A stretch of DNA of 64,000 bases from assembly GCA_947591155.1 (NCBI GenBank), contig CANQDA010000002.1, positions 38,052 to 102,051 on the forward strand. Reading direction: 5' to 3'. Shown in pieces: positions 42,336 through 52,510 of the stretch. The stretch is from an uncultured Lachnospiraceae bacterium (GTDB lineage Bacteria > Bacillota > Clostridia > Lachnospirales > Lachnospiraceae). A model generated the notes under the pieces. That model had not been told where the DNA came from, made no database searches, and saw nothing but the letters and a program-made list of their open reading frames with translations. The translations under genes were made by a program, and so were the position numbers. Each line of letters begins with the position of its first letter. Position 1 is the stretch's first letter.

Positions 42336-43337
42336 ATGAAAAAGATACTTATGATCGGGACCGGCGGAACGATCGCATCCGAGTTGACTGACTGCGGATT
42401 GGCGCCCGGTTTGACGACGGAGCAGCTTTTAAGCTATATTCCGGATATCGAGCAGATCTGCCATGTGGATTGTATTCAGCTTCTGGCGCTGGACAGCAGT
42501 AACATCACGCCGGAGCACTGGAAGATGATCGTGCGTTGCATACGAGAACATTACGGAGAGTACGATGGATTTGTCCTCACGCACGGCACGGACACGCTTG
42601 CCTACACGGCGGCGGCGTTGAGTTATATGATTCAAGGCAGCCCCAAACCAATCGTGTTCACCGGCGCGCAGAAACCGATCGGCTTTGACACGACGGATTC
42701 GAAGGAAAATCTGAGAGACGCGTTCCGCTGCGCGGTGGAAGACCTTCCCGGCGTGTCGATCGTGTTCGACCACAAGGTGATCCTTGGCACGCGCGCCAAG
42801 AAGACGCGTTCCAAGAGCTTCAGCGCGTTTTCCAGTATCAATTATCCGGAGCTGGGCGTTCTGCAGGATGGGATTTTGATGCGCTTTATCCGGCAGGCGT
42901 GTGCGGCAGAGCCGACGTTTTATGAGGAACTGAATACAGGCGTTTCGCTGGTAAAACTGGTGCCCGGCATGGGATGCGAGATACTGGACTTCTTGTTTGA
43001 GAGCAACGACGCGGTTGTGATCGAGAGCTTTGGCGTCGGCGGTGTCCCGGAAGCAGGTGGTTTCTATGAGTGTATCAGGAAGTGGAAGTCGCAAGGAAAA
43101 TTCGCGGTGCTCACCACCCAGGTGGAGAATGAGGGCAGCGACCTGGGCGTGTACCATGAGGGACACCGCCTGAAGAATGACCTGCGTGTCCTGGAGGCGT
43201 ACGACATGACGACGGAGGCCGTGCTTGCGAAGCTGATGTGGATCCTGGCGCAGACGAAGGACCCGGAGCAGGTGATTCGGATGTTCTACACGCCCGTGGC
43301 GGTCGATATGTTCCCGCAGACAGGATCGGAGCGCTGA
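42336..43337 (+). CDS. ansA: L-asparaginase (type I, cytoplasmic)
   Basis: Hydrolyses asparagine to aspartate and ammonia. It is 333 residues with both asparaginase signatures: ILMIGTGGTIASE (nucleophile Thr12) and LTHGTDTLAYTAAALSY (Thr85, Asp86), plus VFTGAQKPIGFDTTDSKENL. No signal peptide. It starts 8 bp after the radical SAM gene without a strong ribosome-binding site, so coupling to it is likely. Confidence 0.92.
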   Translation: MKKILMIGTGGTIASELTDCGLAPGLTTEQLLSYIPDIEQICHVDCIQLLALDSSNITPEHWKMIVRCIREHYGEYDGFVLTHGTDTLAYTAAALSYMIQGSPKPIVFTGAQKPIGFDTTDSKENLRDAFRCAVEDLPGVSIVFDHKVILGTRAKKTRSKSFSAFSSINYPELGVLQDGILMRFIRQACAAEPTFYEELNTGVSLVKLVPGMGCEILDFLFESNDAVVIESFGVGGVPEAGGFYECIRKWKSQGKFAVLTTQVENEGSDLGVYHEGHRLKNDLRVLEAYDMTTEAVLAKLMWILAQTKDPEQVIRMFYTPVAVDMFPQTGSER

Positions 43338-43488
43338 CCGGAAACTAAATTTTACCGTAATAAGATTTGGCAATGGCCGCTATACAAAGTCTATTTTGAC
43401 AAGCAGGCTGCTTTGTGCGAAAAAGTTCCCGGACGGCTTGTTCACGTACACAACGAATGCTGTTGCTGAATCAGAAAGAAGAAAAATA

Positions 43489-44454
43489 ATGCCTCGAATA
43501 ATCGAAACGGATAATCTGGACGTGGAGGAACTGCGAATTTACGCGTGTACATCGGAGGTGCAGTTGCTGCGCTATTTTGAGCCCGCTCCCGGTTTGTTTA
43601 TTGCGGAGAGCGCGAGAGTAGCCGAGCGGGCGCTGGATGCCGATTACGAGCCGATTTCCATACTGGCGGAAAAAAACTTGATCGGAGAAGCAGTCGAAAA
43701 GATGCGAGGACAGGAAAATTCCCAGTTTTCTGCGTCGATAAGGGATGGCTTTACGAGTGAAACTGTCAGGACAAAGCAGACCCGATCAGATTTCGATGTG
43801 ATTGCAGAGGCGGAGCAGGGCGGCAGGGAGACTGCACGCTTGATCAGCCGCATTTTAGAGCGCTGTGGTGACATCCCGATGTATGTGGCGGATGCGTCTG
43901 TTCTTGCCCGGATTACCGGATATCATCTGACGCAGGGTTTTCTCTGTGCGATGCGGCGCCGGAAGCTGCCGGCCGTGGAGGAGGTCTGTGCCGGTGCTGC
44001 GCGAATTGCGGTGTTGGAGGACGTCGTGAATCCGACGAATATCGGTGCGATCTTCCGCTCGGCTGCGGCGCTTGGCTTTGATGCAGTGTTGCTGACGCGG
44101 GCTTGCTGCGATCCGTTTTACCGACGCGCGATTCGCGTGAGTATGGGAACGGTTTTTCAGATTCCGTGGACGTATCTGGGAGATCTGGTTCCAGAGTATG
44201 TGTTGGATCTCAAGCGAATGGGTTTCGCCACTGCGGCGATGGCGCTTCGGGAGGATAGCGTATCCATAGATGATCCGCAGCTTGCAGCAGAAGAATGTCT
44301 GGCAGTGATCCTTGGGACGGAGGGTGACGGGTTGCGGGCGGAGACGATAGAAACCTGTGATTACACGGTGAAGATCCCGATGATGCATGGAGTGGATTCT
44401 CTCAATGTGGCGGCTGCGAGTGCAGTTGCATTCTGGGAACTGCGCAGGAGATGA
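43489..44454 (+). CDS. TrmH/SpoU-family RNA 2'-O-methyltransferase
   Basis: A 321-residue SPOUT methyltransferase with an N-terminal substrate-binding domain (about 1-150) and a catalytic knot: VVNPTNIGAIFRSAAALGFD (motif 1), LGTEGDGLRAE (motif 2) and IPMMHGVDSLNVAAASAVAF (motif 3). The ATG at 43489 is the family start; upstream in-frame codons are unsupported. The preceding 150-bp gap has no recognisable feature. Target RNA is unknown. Confidence 0.9.
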   Translation: MPRIIETDNLDVEELRIYACTSEVQLLRYFEPAPGLFIAESARVAERALDADYEPISILAEKNLIGEAVEKMRGQENSQFSASIRDGFTSETVRTKQTRSDFDVIAEAEQGGRETARLISRILERCGDIPMYVADASVLARITGYHLTQGFLCAMRRRKLPAVEEVCAGAARIAVLEDVVNPTNIGAIFRSAAALGFDAVLLTRACCDPFYRRAIRVSMGTVFQIPWTYLGDLVPEYVLDLKRMGFATAAMALREDSVSIDDPQLAAEECLAVILGTEGDGLRAETIETCDYTVKIPMMHGVDSLNVAAASAVAFWELRRR

Positions 44455-44606
44455 AAGGCCACGGGAATGGAAAACGGGCAGTGGAAATATATGCTTTACA
44501 AGCAGACAGAAAATATGTATAATGAGAAGCATATTATATATAGAGAAGAATCGTTTCGTTGAGATACACAGGAAAAAAGAGAAGGTACAAAAGAGAAAAG
44601 GTAGTG

Positions 44607-44635
44607 TTGAATACAGGGGGAGATGAGAGTATAAT
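44607..44635 (+). promoter_or_regulatory. Promoter of the PD-(D/E)XK-like gene
   Basis: TTGAAT (44607-44612), 17 nt, TATAAT (44630-44635), only 14 nt before the start codon, implying a very short leader. Confidence 0.65.
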
Positions 44636-44649
44636 AACAGGGACAACGT

Positions 44650-45501
44650 ATGGCAAAAAGACTGCTGCAGTGGCATCCTGCGTTTTGCGCGGCGATGCGC
44701 ATTGAACTGGAGGAGGAAGCCGACAAGATACGGATCGAGGAGGAGCATCTGCTGGGCGAGAAGCCGATGCAGATCGACCTGCTCATCATCAAGAAGGACA
44801 AAACACAGAAGATAAAGAAGAACATCGGACAGATTTTCCGAACATACAATATTCTCGAGTACAAGGCTCCGGACGATTACCTGAGCGTCAATGATTTCTA
44901 CAAGGTGTACGCTTACGCCTGTTTCTATCAGTCGCAGACCGACACGGTAGAAGCGATCGATCCGACGGAGCTGACGATCACGTTTGTCTGCAATCATTAT
45001 CCGAGGAATATGCTTGCGCACATCAAACGTGTGCGTGGGATAAGGGCGCAGCTGCGTGAGCCGGGGATCTATGACCTAACGGGCGACCCGATCGCGATGC
45101 AGCTGATCGTGACGAAGAGGCTGTCAAAAGAGAATAATTTCTGGCTGCAGAGCCTGCGCAACGATCTGGGGTCGGAAGAGGAAATCCGAACGTTGGAAAG
45201 GAGATACGAGAAAAACCGGAATAAAACGCCCTATCAGGCGGTGATGGATATCATAATGCGCGCAAACAACGAAAGGATGGAGGAGAAGATGGTACCACAT
45301 GAAGTATGGGAGAAAGTAGTCCTGGAAATAGGCGAGGAGCGCGGCGTAAAAATAGGTGAAGCACGTGGCGAAAGCAGGATGGGTCAACTGGCCGAGAAGC
45401 TGATTGCCGCAGGTCGAATCCCCGATGTCAGTAAAGCCGCCAAGGATGGAGCCTTTCGGCAGAAGATGTATAAAGAATTCGGAATCGAAAATATGGTTTA
45501 A
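44650..45501 (+). CDS. PD-(D/E)XK nuclease-like protein of a multi-copy Lachnospiraceae family
   Basis: A 283-residue protein. WHPAFCAAMRIELEEEADKI starts a domain in which Asp43 (QIDLLIIKKD) and Glu70-x-Lys72 (NILEYKAPDDYLSV) have the spacing of a PD-(D/E)XK active site. The C-terminus is helical and Gly/Glu-rich (EIGEERGVKIGEARGESRMG), similar to the tails of transposase-like Rpn proteins. The family is abundant in Lachnospiraceae from memory and often mislabelled. It may act in DNA recombination or defence; no partner gene is next to it. Confidence 0.65.
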   Translation: MAKRLLQWHPAFCAAMRIELEEEADKIRIEEEHLLGEKPMQIDLLIIKKDKTQKIKKNIGQIFRTYNILEYKAPDDYLSVNDFYKVYAYACFYQSQTDTVEAIDPTELTITFVCNHYPRNMLAHIKRVRGIRAQLREPGIYDLTGDPIAMQLIVTKRLSKENNFWLQSLRNDLGSEEEIRTLERRYEKNRNKTPYQAVMDIIMRANNERMEEKMVPHEVWEKVVLEIGEERGVKIGEARGESRMGQLAEKLIAAGRIPDVSKAAKDGAFRQKMYKEFGIENMV

Positions 45502-45512
45502 CTCAACAATGT

Positions 45513-45554
45513 ATAAGCTGTCGCAATGAGATGATCGTGCGGCAGCTTATTTTA
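45513..45554 (+). terminator. Terminator after the nuclease-like gene
   Basis: TAAGCTGTCGC (45514-45524) pairs with GCGGCAGCTTA (about 45539-45549), followed by TTTTAA. Confidence 0.75.
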
Positions 45555-45643
45555 ATAGCGAAAATGAAATGTACCAGATGGTATTTTCAGGAAAAAAGAA
45601 TGACGCGTGCAAACATATTTTTTGCAGAATAGTAAAAATTGGG

Positions 45644-45672
45644 TTGATTCTATACACAATGCAGACTATAAT
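45644..45672 (+). promoter_or_regulatory. Promoter of the large surface-protein gene
   Basis: TTGATT (45644-45649), 17 nt, TATAAT (45667-45672), 52 nt before the start. Confidence 0.75.
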
Positions 45673-45723
45673 ATAAAATAATTAATCTATTGTTAATTTA
45701 TTTTATTTATGGAGGGAAAGGTT

Positions 45724-48700
45724 ATGATGAAGAGAAAAGTAGCACTCCTGATGACTACGGTGATGCTCGCGACCTCCGTTTTCCCGTCAGGGATCACGGC
45801 GTATGCGGAAGATGCCGTGTTGACAGGCGAGACGGCAGCCGAAGTGACGCTGGACGGGACAGAGGAAGAGCCCGCAGACGTATCTTCGGTGGACGACGAT
45901 GTGGATGTACCGGACGAGATCGCCGGGACAGAGGCAGATTTTGCGCAGACAGAAGGGGCTGTGCAGGAGGAAGACGACGAACTGCAGCAGGATGAGTTTG
46001 TGGCAGAAGAAATTGGCGTGGACGAGACGTCGCAGGACGCTGCGGCTGAGGAAGGAGAACAGCCTGCCCCAATCGTAGCTGAGGGGGATCTGATCGTCAG
46101 TGATGTTGAGGTAGTGGATGAGGCGAGTCCGATGGTTAATGCGGCTGAATCTGCGGAATCGTTTCCTTGGAGTGGAGTAACTCCAACAGTACTTGAGTGT
46201 AACAACACATATCAGGTGAATATAAAGAATAAAGGTGATGGTCAATGGTTTTCCTTTACGTCAAAAGACGGTGGCGATTATGTTTTTATGTCATATTCGA
46301 ATGAAGAGGAAGCAGATCCAAAGGTGTACTATTATATAGTGAATAATGGCACGATTCGTTATAATGATTATAATGATGATTATGGTGATGAGGGCCTTGA
46401 CTTCAGAGTTTCTGTTTCTCTGGATCCGGGGGAAACATGTTATTTTAATACAACATGTTATGAGGACGACGATGAAAATAGTGGTACTGGTTCGTATCAG
46501 GTAAGATTATATGATAAAGAAAGTTTAGTACCTCAGAGCGTGGAATTTGATAATACGGTAACTCTGACCGCACATATGGATGGACTGGATAGTGTACCGA
46601 TAAAAATCACATATGGGGAAGGAGTTGAGCCAGAAGTATTAAAATACGGCGAGAGCAGCAAATATAGCGGTGAAGCGATATACTGCGCTCTGGATAATGC
46701 AGAATCAGGAGATATGGATGAGAATGAATGCTTTGCGAAAGCTAAAGACTATACGCTGAAAGTATATACTATAGGGTATGGAGATGAATATGAAGAAGAT
46801 GAAATCGAAAAGATCATAGGTACATTTTCTGTTTCGGTTCGGTCTTTGGAAACTGCGTCAGGGAGCAATAAGCTTGCCTCAGGGCAAGCTTATGAGCTGA
46901 CGGACAGAGTATCCTATATGAAATTCACGACAGACGGCACAGAATCAAGCGACAAAGTACCATACGTTTTCCGGTTGAGCGGTGATATTGAATTAGAGAG
47001 CATAACGATTGTCAGTGAGGACGGATCATTCATTTCCAGAATAATTGATACAAGTCGCAATGTGCAATTAAATGCGGGTAAAACATATTACGTTGCCGTT
47101 AAATTGTATGAGGGTACATCAGGTGAAGTAACGCCGAGCCTGACGGTGGAAAAAGCGGAGAAGATCAAAAATGTTACGCTCACCACTGAAACAACGGAGA
47201 TTAATGCCTCTTCCGTGCTGTACACCGGACTTCCTTTTGTACTCACTGTGGAATATCAGGATAGTGTGGATAATGAGGCATTTTCCTCCCAAGATATCCA
47301 GAAAACAATTGGTGGAAAGATTGTTACAAGGAGTGGAGATACCATTGATGTCACATATAAGAATGAGTCTCGAATCCCGAATTATCAGTGGTGTCCTATC
47401 GGAATGGAAACTTTGACAGCTACAGTAGAGGGGGCTGATGAGAAGAATTCTGCCTCATTGTCGTTTACGATCGAAAATGATATGATAGGCGCGACAACAA
47501 TGACAGCGGGGACGACTTACAGTGCGCCTGGTTACTATAGTAATATTTCGGCTGCAAACTATTATAAGTGCCCGACGCCAGGCTCGTATTACTTTGATAA
47601 TTCGGATATCTATATTTATTGTTATAAATATGAAGAGAATGATGATACGATAAACCAAGTCGGAATATATGATTCATATGAATCCATTGATTCATCACAA
47701 GTAACCTATTTGCTGCCTATCTGCAGAGGAGAGGAGCCCACCGCTTCGTTCGCATTGAAAAATGTACCAACTATAAGCGCAATTACGTTGGAAAAGGCGC
47801 CGTCAAAGGAAACATATACTTTGGGGAATAATGGAGTATACATTGATTGCGAAGGTATGCAGATACGTGTTCAGTATACAGATGGTAGTAGCAAAGTGAT
47901 GGATGTACCTGAAGACGCGGATTTGGAGGATTTATTTGGAAATAATATATGCACAAATGTCTATAAGCTTACCAATGGTCAGCCGGATATGTCAAATGGA
48001 TCGTTAAGCTGGTATATCAGCACACCGGGAGAATATGCTCTTGTCGCCGGCATAGGTGACTGGGATAGTGAGTATGAGAATTTCATTTATTCGCGTTATG
48101 CTTGGACTAAGATCATTGTCGTTTCTTCTGACCACAAACATATCTGGGAGAAGAGAATAGACAAAAATCCGACTTGCACTTCCGTCGGAAAGCAGTCGCT
48201 TTACTGTCGCAGCTGCGGCAGCAAACAAAGTGGCTCGACAACGGATATTCCGATGACTGCTCACACCTGGGGACAGTGGACTGTCACTACGGCGGGGAAG
48301 GCTGTCCTGACCAGAACGTGTGCAGTCTGCCATACGTCGCAGACGCAGAGCTTCACACCTGTCCTCACCCTGACGGCCAACAAGCTGACGATGAAGACGA
48401 AGCAGTCCACGACGAAATTCAAGGTGACGGCTATGGCGGCGGGCGATTCCCTGGCGTCCGTGACGTCGAACAACACCAAGCTCCTGAAGGTGTCGAACAT
48501 CAACCCGAACGGTACGTTCAAGCTGAAGGCGCAGAATAAGACCGGCACGGCGAAGCTGACGATCACCTTGAAGAGCGGGGCTTCCAGGACGATCAAGGTC
48601 AAGATCCAGAAGGCCAAGGTCAAGACGACGAAGGTCAAGGCCGCGAGCAAGAAGCTGACGCTGAGCAAGAAGCAGAAGTATGATCTGGCTCCTGTCGTTA

Positions 48701-48861
48701 CGCCGGTCACCAGCTACGACAAGCTGAAGTGCACGACTTCGAATAAGAAGGTGGCGACAGTCAGCAAGAAGGGTCTGGTCACGGCGAAGAAGAAGGGCAA
48801 AGCGACGATTACGATCACGTCAGGAAAGAAGAAGGTAAAAGTAAAAGTGACCGTGAAATGA
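45724..48861 (+). CDS. Large exported surface protein with C-terminal Ig-like (BIG2) domains
   Basis: A 1045-residue secreted protein. Signal peptide about 1-28 (KRKVALLMTTVMLATSVFPS), acidic spacer (about 30-135), a long beta-rich middle (about 140-800) with low similarity to anything I recognise, then a cysteine-pair segment (CRSCGSKQSG, WGQWTVTTAG, RTCAVCHTSQTQ) and two BIG2/Ig-like, lysine-rich repeats (LTLTANKLTMKTKQSTTKFK onward). No LPxTG or transmembrane anchor. GGAGGGAAAGG precedes ATG 45724. The middle is AT-rich while both ends are GC-rich, so the gene looks mosaic. Probably an adhesin or wall-associated protein. Confidence 0.82.
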   Translation: MMKRKVALLMTTVMLATSVFPSGITAYAEDAVLTGETAAEVTLDGTEEEPADVSSVDDDVDVPDEIAGTEADFAQTEGAVQEEDDELQQDEFVAEEIGVDETSQDAAAEEGEQPAPIVAEGDLIVSDVEVVDEASPMVNAAESAESFPWSGVTPTVLECNNTYQVNIKNKGDGQWFSFTSKDGGDYVFMSYSNEEEADPKVYYYIVNNGTIRYNDYNDDYGDEGLDFRVSVSLDPGETCYFNTTCYEDDDENSGTGSYQVRLYDKESLVPQSVEFDNTVTLTAHMDGLDSVPIKITYGEGVEPEVLKYGESSKYSGEAIYCALDNAESGDMDENECFAKAKDYTLKVYTIGYGDEYEEDEIEKIIGTFSVSVRSLETASGSNKLASGQAYELTDRVSYMKFTTDGTESSDKVPYVFRLSGDIELESITIVSEDGSFISRIIDTSRNVQLNAGKTYYVAVKLYEGTSGEVTPSLTVEKAEKIKNVTLTTETTEINASSVLYTGLPFVLTVEYQDSVDNEAFSSQDIQKTIGGKIVTRSGDTIDVTYKNESRIPNYQWCPIGMETLTATVEGADEKNSASLSFTIENDMIGATTMTAGTTYSAPGYYSNISAANYYKCPTPGSYYFDNSDIYIYCYKYEENDDTINQVGIYDSYESIDSSQVTYLLPICRGEEPTASFALKNVPTISAITLEKAPSKETYTLGNNGVYIDCEGMQIRVQYTDGSSKVMDVPEDADLEDLFGNNICTNVYKLTNGQPDMSNGSLSWYISTPGEYALVAGIGDWDSEYENFIYSRYAWTKIIVVSSDHKHIWEKRIDKNPTCTSVGKQSLYCRSCGSKQSGSTTDIPMTAHTWGQWTVTTAGKAVLTRTCAVCHTSQTQSFTPVLTLTANKLTMKTKQSTTKFKVTAMAAGDSLASVTSNNTKLLKVSNINPNGTFKLKAQNKTGTAKLTITLKSGASRTIKVKIQKAKVKTTKVKAASKKLTLSKKQKYDLAPVVTPVTSYDKLKCTTSNKKVATVSKKGLVTAKKKGKATITITSGKKKVKVKVTVK

Positions 48862-48893
48862 TCGGCAGGAGAAGCTGATTTTCCAAAATAACG

Positions 48894-48932
48894 AGAAAGC
48901 GGCTTTTGGGGATTCCCAAAGGCCGCTTTTGC
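48894..48932 (+). terminator. Terminator after the surface-protein gene
   Basis: AAAGCGGCTTTTGGG and CCCAAAGGCCGCTTTT form a long stem around a short loop, ending in T. Confidence 0.85.
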
Positions 48933-48959
48933 GGAAAAGAGCATAAGAAGAAAAAATCG

Positions 48960-48988
48960 TTGACAACCCGGGACGGATGTTGTATGAT
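48960..48988 (+). promoter_or_regulatory. Promoter of the trp operon
   Basis: Consensus -35 TTGACA (48960-48965), 17 nt, TATGAT (48983-48988). Confidence 0.85.
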
Positions 48989-48994
48989 TGGAAA

Positions 48995-49290
48995 AGAATT
49001 TAACCTAGTAAACCGTTGAAGCGGAAGTAAAGGCAGTTATGCGCGCACAGAGAGTCCGGGGAGCTGAGAGCCGGGTCGAGATGCAGATTGTCAAATGGGC
49101 CGCGGAGGGCGCAGTCAAAGGCAAAAATAAGAGCCGAGTATTCTGCGACGTGAGGCATACGTCAGTTGCGGAGATATGTCAGTATCTCATAAGGGTACAG
49201 GGCATTGCCAAAGCAATGTTTTGTAAATCAGGGTGGCACCGCGGAATGAATTTCGTCCCTGACAGACATGATAAGTCTGTCAGGGATTTT
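48995..49290 (+). promoter_or_regulatory. T-box leader (tryptophan) controlling trpEGDCFBA
   Basis: The conserved T-box sequence AGGGTGGCACCGCGG lies at 49230-49244, followed by a terminator hairpin (TCCCTGACAGAC 49256-49267 with GTCTGTCAGGGA 49275-49286, then TTTT). Upstream, Stem I shows AGAGA (loop E side), GCTG at the apex, and a TGG triplet in CAAATGGGCCGC just before the closing GCGG/CCGC pairing. TGG as specifier matches tRNA-Trp and the downstream genes. Uncharged tRNA-Trp would stabilise the antiterminator. This accounts for most of the 458-bp gap. Confidence 0.93.
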
Positions 49291-49319
49291 CTTGTTTATT
49301 TGGAAAAGGAGTGAGTAAC

Positions 49320-50816
49320 ATGTACCCAACATTGGAACAGGCGAGAGAACTCGCGGCGTCCGGCGAATACAGGCGCATCCCGGTCTGCAGGGAGCTCTAC
49401 GCGGACCGCTTCACGCCGATCGAGGTGATGCGGACGTTGCGGGCGGCCAGCGCGCACTGTTATCTTCTGGAGAGTGCCGAGGCGCATCAGCAGTGGGGAC
49501 GCTATTCCTTTCTCGGCTATGCGCCGACAATGGAGATCACCTGCCGCGCGGGGCAGGTAAAGATTCGACGTGGGGAGGACATTTGCAGCGGCAGGGCGGA
49601 GATCGCGGAGGAGATTCGGACGGACAGTCCGCAGAGCGTGATCCGCGAGGTGCTTGCGGAGAACAAGAGCCCGAAGGTCGAGGGGATGCCCACGTTCACG
49701 GGCGGGCTGGTCGGTTACTTTGCCTACGACTATATCTGCTACAGCGAGCCGACGCTGAAGTTTTCCGGCGAGGATCCGGACGCATTCCAGGACGCGGACC
49801 TGATGCTCTTCGACCAGGTGATCGCGTTCGACAATTACCGCCAGAAGGTGATCCTGATCTGCGGTGTGCGCACGGACGATCTGGAGGAATCCTACCGGAG
49901 CGCAGGCGCAAAGCTGGACGCAATGGCGGAGCTGTTAAAGAGCGGCGTCAAGGCGTACTTCCCGCCGCTTCGCACAAAGGGCGAGATCCAGCCCTGCTTT
50001 TCGAGAGAGAAATACAAGGCGATGGTCGAGAAGGCCAGACATTACATCTACGAGGGCGATATCTTTCAGGTGGTGCTCTCGAATCCGATGGAGGCCGAGG
50101 CGGAGGGCAGCCTGTTTGACGCTTACCGCGTGCTGCGCACGACAAACCCGTCGCCGTACATGTTCTACTTCACGAGCGACGACATCGAGCTGGTAGGCGC
50201 TTCGCCGGAGACGCTGGTGAAGCTCGAAGACGGGACGCTGCACACCTTCCCGTTGGCGGGGACGAGACCGCGGGGGCGCACGCCGGAGGAGGACGAAGCG
50301 CTCGAGCGGGAGCTGCTAGCGGATGAAAAGGAGCGCGCGGAGCATAATATGCTGGTAGACTTAGGGCGCAACGACATCGGCAAGATCAGCGAGATCGGGA
50401 GCGTCCATGTGGAGAAATACATGTCGATCGAGCGCTTCTCGCACGTGATGCACATCGGTTCGACAGTCGCCGGCACGATACGCGCGGACAAGGACGCGGT
50501 GGACGCGGTGGACGCGATCCTGCCTGCCGGGACGCTCTCGGGCGCGCCGAAGCTGCGGGCCTGCGAGATCATCGACGAGCTGGAGGGCCGGAAGCGCGGC
50601 GTCTACGGGGGCGCGATCGGCTACCTCGACTTCACCGGAAACCTGGACACCTGTATCGCAATTCGGCTGGCGTTCAAGAAGAACGGGCGCGTGACGGTCC
50701 GCTCCGGCGCCGGAATCGTGGCGGACAGCGTGCCGGACAGGGAATTCGAGGAGTGTTGCAACAAGGCCCGCGCGGTCGTGAATGCGCTGAGGCAGGCAGA
50801 GGAGGGGATGGAATGA
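49320..50816 (+). CDS. trpE: Anthranilate synthase component I
   Basis: Converts chorismate and ammonia to anthranilate. It is 498 residues, chorismate-binding fold. LLESAEAHQQWGRYSFLGYA holds the LLES feedback site that senses tryptophan. Catalytic motifs include SPSPYMFYF-like NPSPYMFYF, TRPRGRTPEEDEALERELL and GRNDIGKISEIGSV, with RAGAGIV-like SGAGIVADSVP. The ATG at 49320 is 8 nt after AGGAG; the upstream GTG would overlap that site. It is regulated by the T-box leader. The stop overlaps trpG. Confidence 0.97.
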   Translation: MYPTLEQARELAASGEYRRIPVCRELYADRFTPIEVMRTLRAASAHCYLLESAEAHQQWGRYSFLGYAPTMEITCRAGQVKIRRGEDICSGRAEIAEEIRTDSPQSVIREVLAENKSPKVEGMPTFTGGLVGYFAYDYICYSEPTLKFSGEDPDAFQDADLMLFDQVIAFDNYRQKVILICGVRTDDLEESYRSAGAKLDAMAELLKSGVKAYFPPLRTKGEIQPCFSREKYKAMVEKARHYIYEGDIFQVVLSNPMEAEAEGSLFDAYRVLRTTNPSPYMFYFTSDDIELVGASPETLVKLEDGTLHTFPLAGTRPRGRTPEEDEALERELLADEKERAEHNMLVDLGRNDIGKISEIGSVHVEKYMSIERFSHVMHIGSTVAGTIRADKDAVDAVDAILPAGTLSGAPKLRACEIIDELEGRKRGVYGGAIGYLDFTGNLDTCIAIRLAFKKNGRVTVRSGAGIVADSVPDREFEECCNKARAVVNALRQAEEGME

Positions 50817-51391
50817 TCTTACTGATCGATAATTACGACAGCTTTTCCTACAATCTGTTTCAGCTCGCGGGAACGGTGCGGCCGGACATCAAGGTGATCC
50901 GCAACGACGCGTACACGGTGGAGGAGATCGAGGCGATGCAGCCGGAGGCGATCATCCTCTCGCCGGGGCCGGGCAGGCCGGAGGACGCGGGCGTGTGCGT
51001 CGAGCTGATCCGAAAGCTTTCCGGGAAGGTGCCGATCCTCGGCGTCTGTCTCGGACATCAGGCGATCTGCCTCGCGCTCGGCGGTACGGTGTCCTACGCG
51101 AAGCAGCTGATGCACGGCAAGCAGTCGGACGCGCAGATCGATGAAAAGAGCGCTCTGTTCCGGGGGCTGCATTCGCCGGTCAGGGTGGCGCGCTATCACT
51201 CGCTCGCGGCGGTGGAGGAGACGCTGCCCGAGGAGCTTAAGGTCACGGCGCGCACAGCGGACGGCGAGGTGATGGCCGTGGAGCATAAGAGTTACCCGCT
51301 GTACGGACTACAATTTCATCCGGAGTCGGTGCTGACGCCGGACGGAATGCAGATAATCAAAAATTTTATGGAGGGAATCAGACATGATTAA
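50813..51391 (+). CDS. trpG: Anthranilate synthase component II (glutamine amidotransferase)
   Basis: Supplies ammonia from glutamine to TrpE. It is 192 residues, class I amidotransferase with Cys nucleophile in GVCLGHQAI, His and Glu in [11 protein letters not shown], and the oxyanion strand [13 protein letters not shown]. The start overlaps the trpE TGA (ATGA). As a stand-alone TrpG it may also serve PabB for folate if no other copy exists. Confidence 0.96.
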   Translation: MILLIDNYDSFSYNLFQLAGTVRPDIKVIRNDAYTVEEIEAMQPEAIILSPGPGRPEDAGVCVELIRKLSGKVPILGVCLGHQAICLALGGTVSYAKQLMHGKQSDAQIDEKSALFRGLHSPVRVARYHSLAAVEETLPEELKVTARTADGEVMAVEHKSYPLYGLQFHPESVLTPDGMQIIKNFMEGIRHD

Positions 51392-52397
51392 AGAAGCAAT
51401 CATCAAACTTTCGAAAAAACAGGATCTGACCTATCAGGAGGCGGAGGCCGTCATGGACGAGATCATGAGCGGCGAGGCTACGACGATCCAGATGTCCTCG
51501 TACCTCACGGCGCTGGCGATGAAGGGCGAGACGATCGATGAGATCACGGCGTCGGCGGCGGGCATGCGCGCGCATGGGCTGCGACTGCTGCACGAGATGA
51601 ACGTGCTGGAGATCGTCGGCACCGGCGGGGACGGCTCGAATTCATTCAACATCTCCACGACGTCGGCGATGGTGATTGCCTCGGCGGGTGTGCCGGTCGC
51701 AAAACACGGCAACCGCGCGGCGTCCTCCAAGAGCGGAGCTGCGGATGTGCTGGAGGCGCTCGGCGTAAAGATCACGGTCTCCCCGGCGAAGAGCCTGGAG
51801 CTTTTGCAGAAGCTGAATATTTGTTTCCTGTTCGCGCAGAGCTATCACACGGCGATGAAGTATGTGGCGCCGGTGCGCAAGGAGCTGGGCATCCGCACGG
51901 TGTTCAACATCCTTGGGCCGCTCTCGAACCCGGCGGGTGCGAACATGGAGCTCATGGGCGTGTATGAGGAGGAGCTGGTCGAGCCGCTCGCGCAGGTGAT
52001 GATGAACCTCGGCGTGACGAAGGGCATGGTGGTCTTCGGGCAGGATAAGCTAGATGAGATTTCAATGAGCGCGCCGACCTCCGTCTGCGAGATCCGCGAC
52101 GGGAAGCTGACGAGCTACACGATCACGCCGGAGCAGTTCGGCTACGAGCGCTGCGGCAAGGACGACCTGAAGGGCGGCACGCCGCAGGAGAACGCGGAGA
52201 TTACGAAGGGGATCCTCACGGGAGCCGACAAGGGGCCGAAGCGTCAGGCGGTCTGCCTGAACGCTGGCGCGGCGCTGTACATCGCGGGGAAAGCTTCCTC
52301 GATGGAAGAGGGCGTGCGTCTGGCGGAGCGCCAGATCGACAACGGCGAAGCGCTGCGCGTGCTTGAGGAGTTTGCGAAGGAGAGTAACCGGGAGTGA
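51384..52397 (+). CDS. trpD: Anthranilate phosphoribosyltransferase
   Basis: Joins anthranilate to PRPP. It is 337 residues, with the PRPP-binding glycine-rich loop [18 protein letters not shown] and the [20 protein letters not shown] motif. [10 protein letters not shown] contacts anthranilate. It overlaps trpG by 8 bp and is not fused to it, unlike in enterobacteria. AUGGAGGGAATC is the ribosome-binding region. Confidence 0.97.
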   Translation: MIKEAIIKLSKKQDLTYQEAEAVMDEIMSGEATTIQMSSYLTALAMKGETIDEITASAAGMRAHGLRLLHEMNVLEIVGTGGDGSNSFNISTTSAMVIASAGVPVAKHGNRAASSKSGAADVLEALGVKITVSPAKSLELLQKLNICFLFAQSYHTAMKYVAPVRKELGIRTVFNILGPLSNPAGANMELMGVYEEELVEPLAQVMMNLGVTKGMVVFGQDKLDEISMSAPTSVCEIRDGKLTSYTITPEQFGYERCGKDDLKGGTPQENAEITKGILTGADKGPKRQAVCLNAGAALYIAGKASSMEEGVRLAERQIDNGEALRVLEEFAKESNRE

Positions 52398-52510
52398 GAA
52401 AAACGGTTTTTGCAAAGAAGCGAGACTGCGAATCGGAATGACGGATTCGGCAAAGGGGAATCCTGTTCCGAACAGATTTATTGAAAAAATGTCGATTGGA
52501 AAACAGGAAA

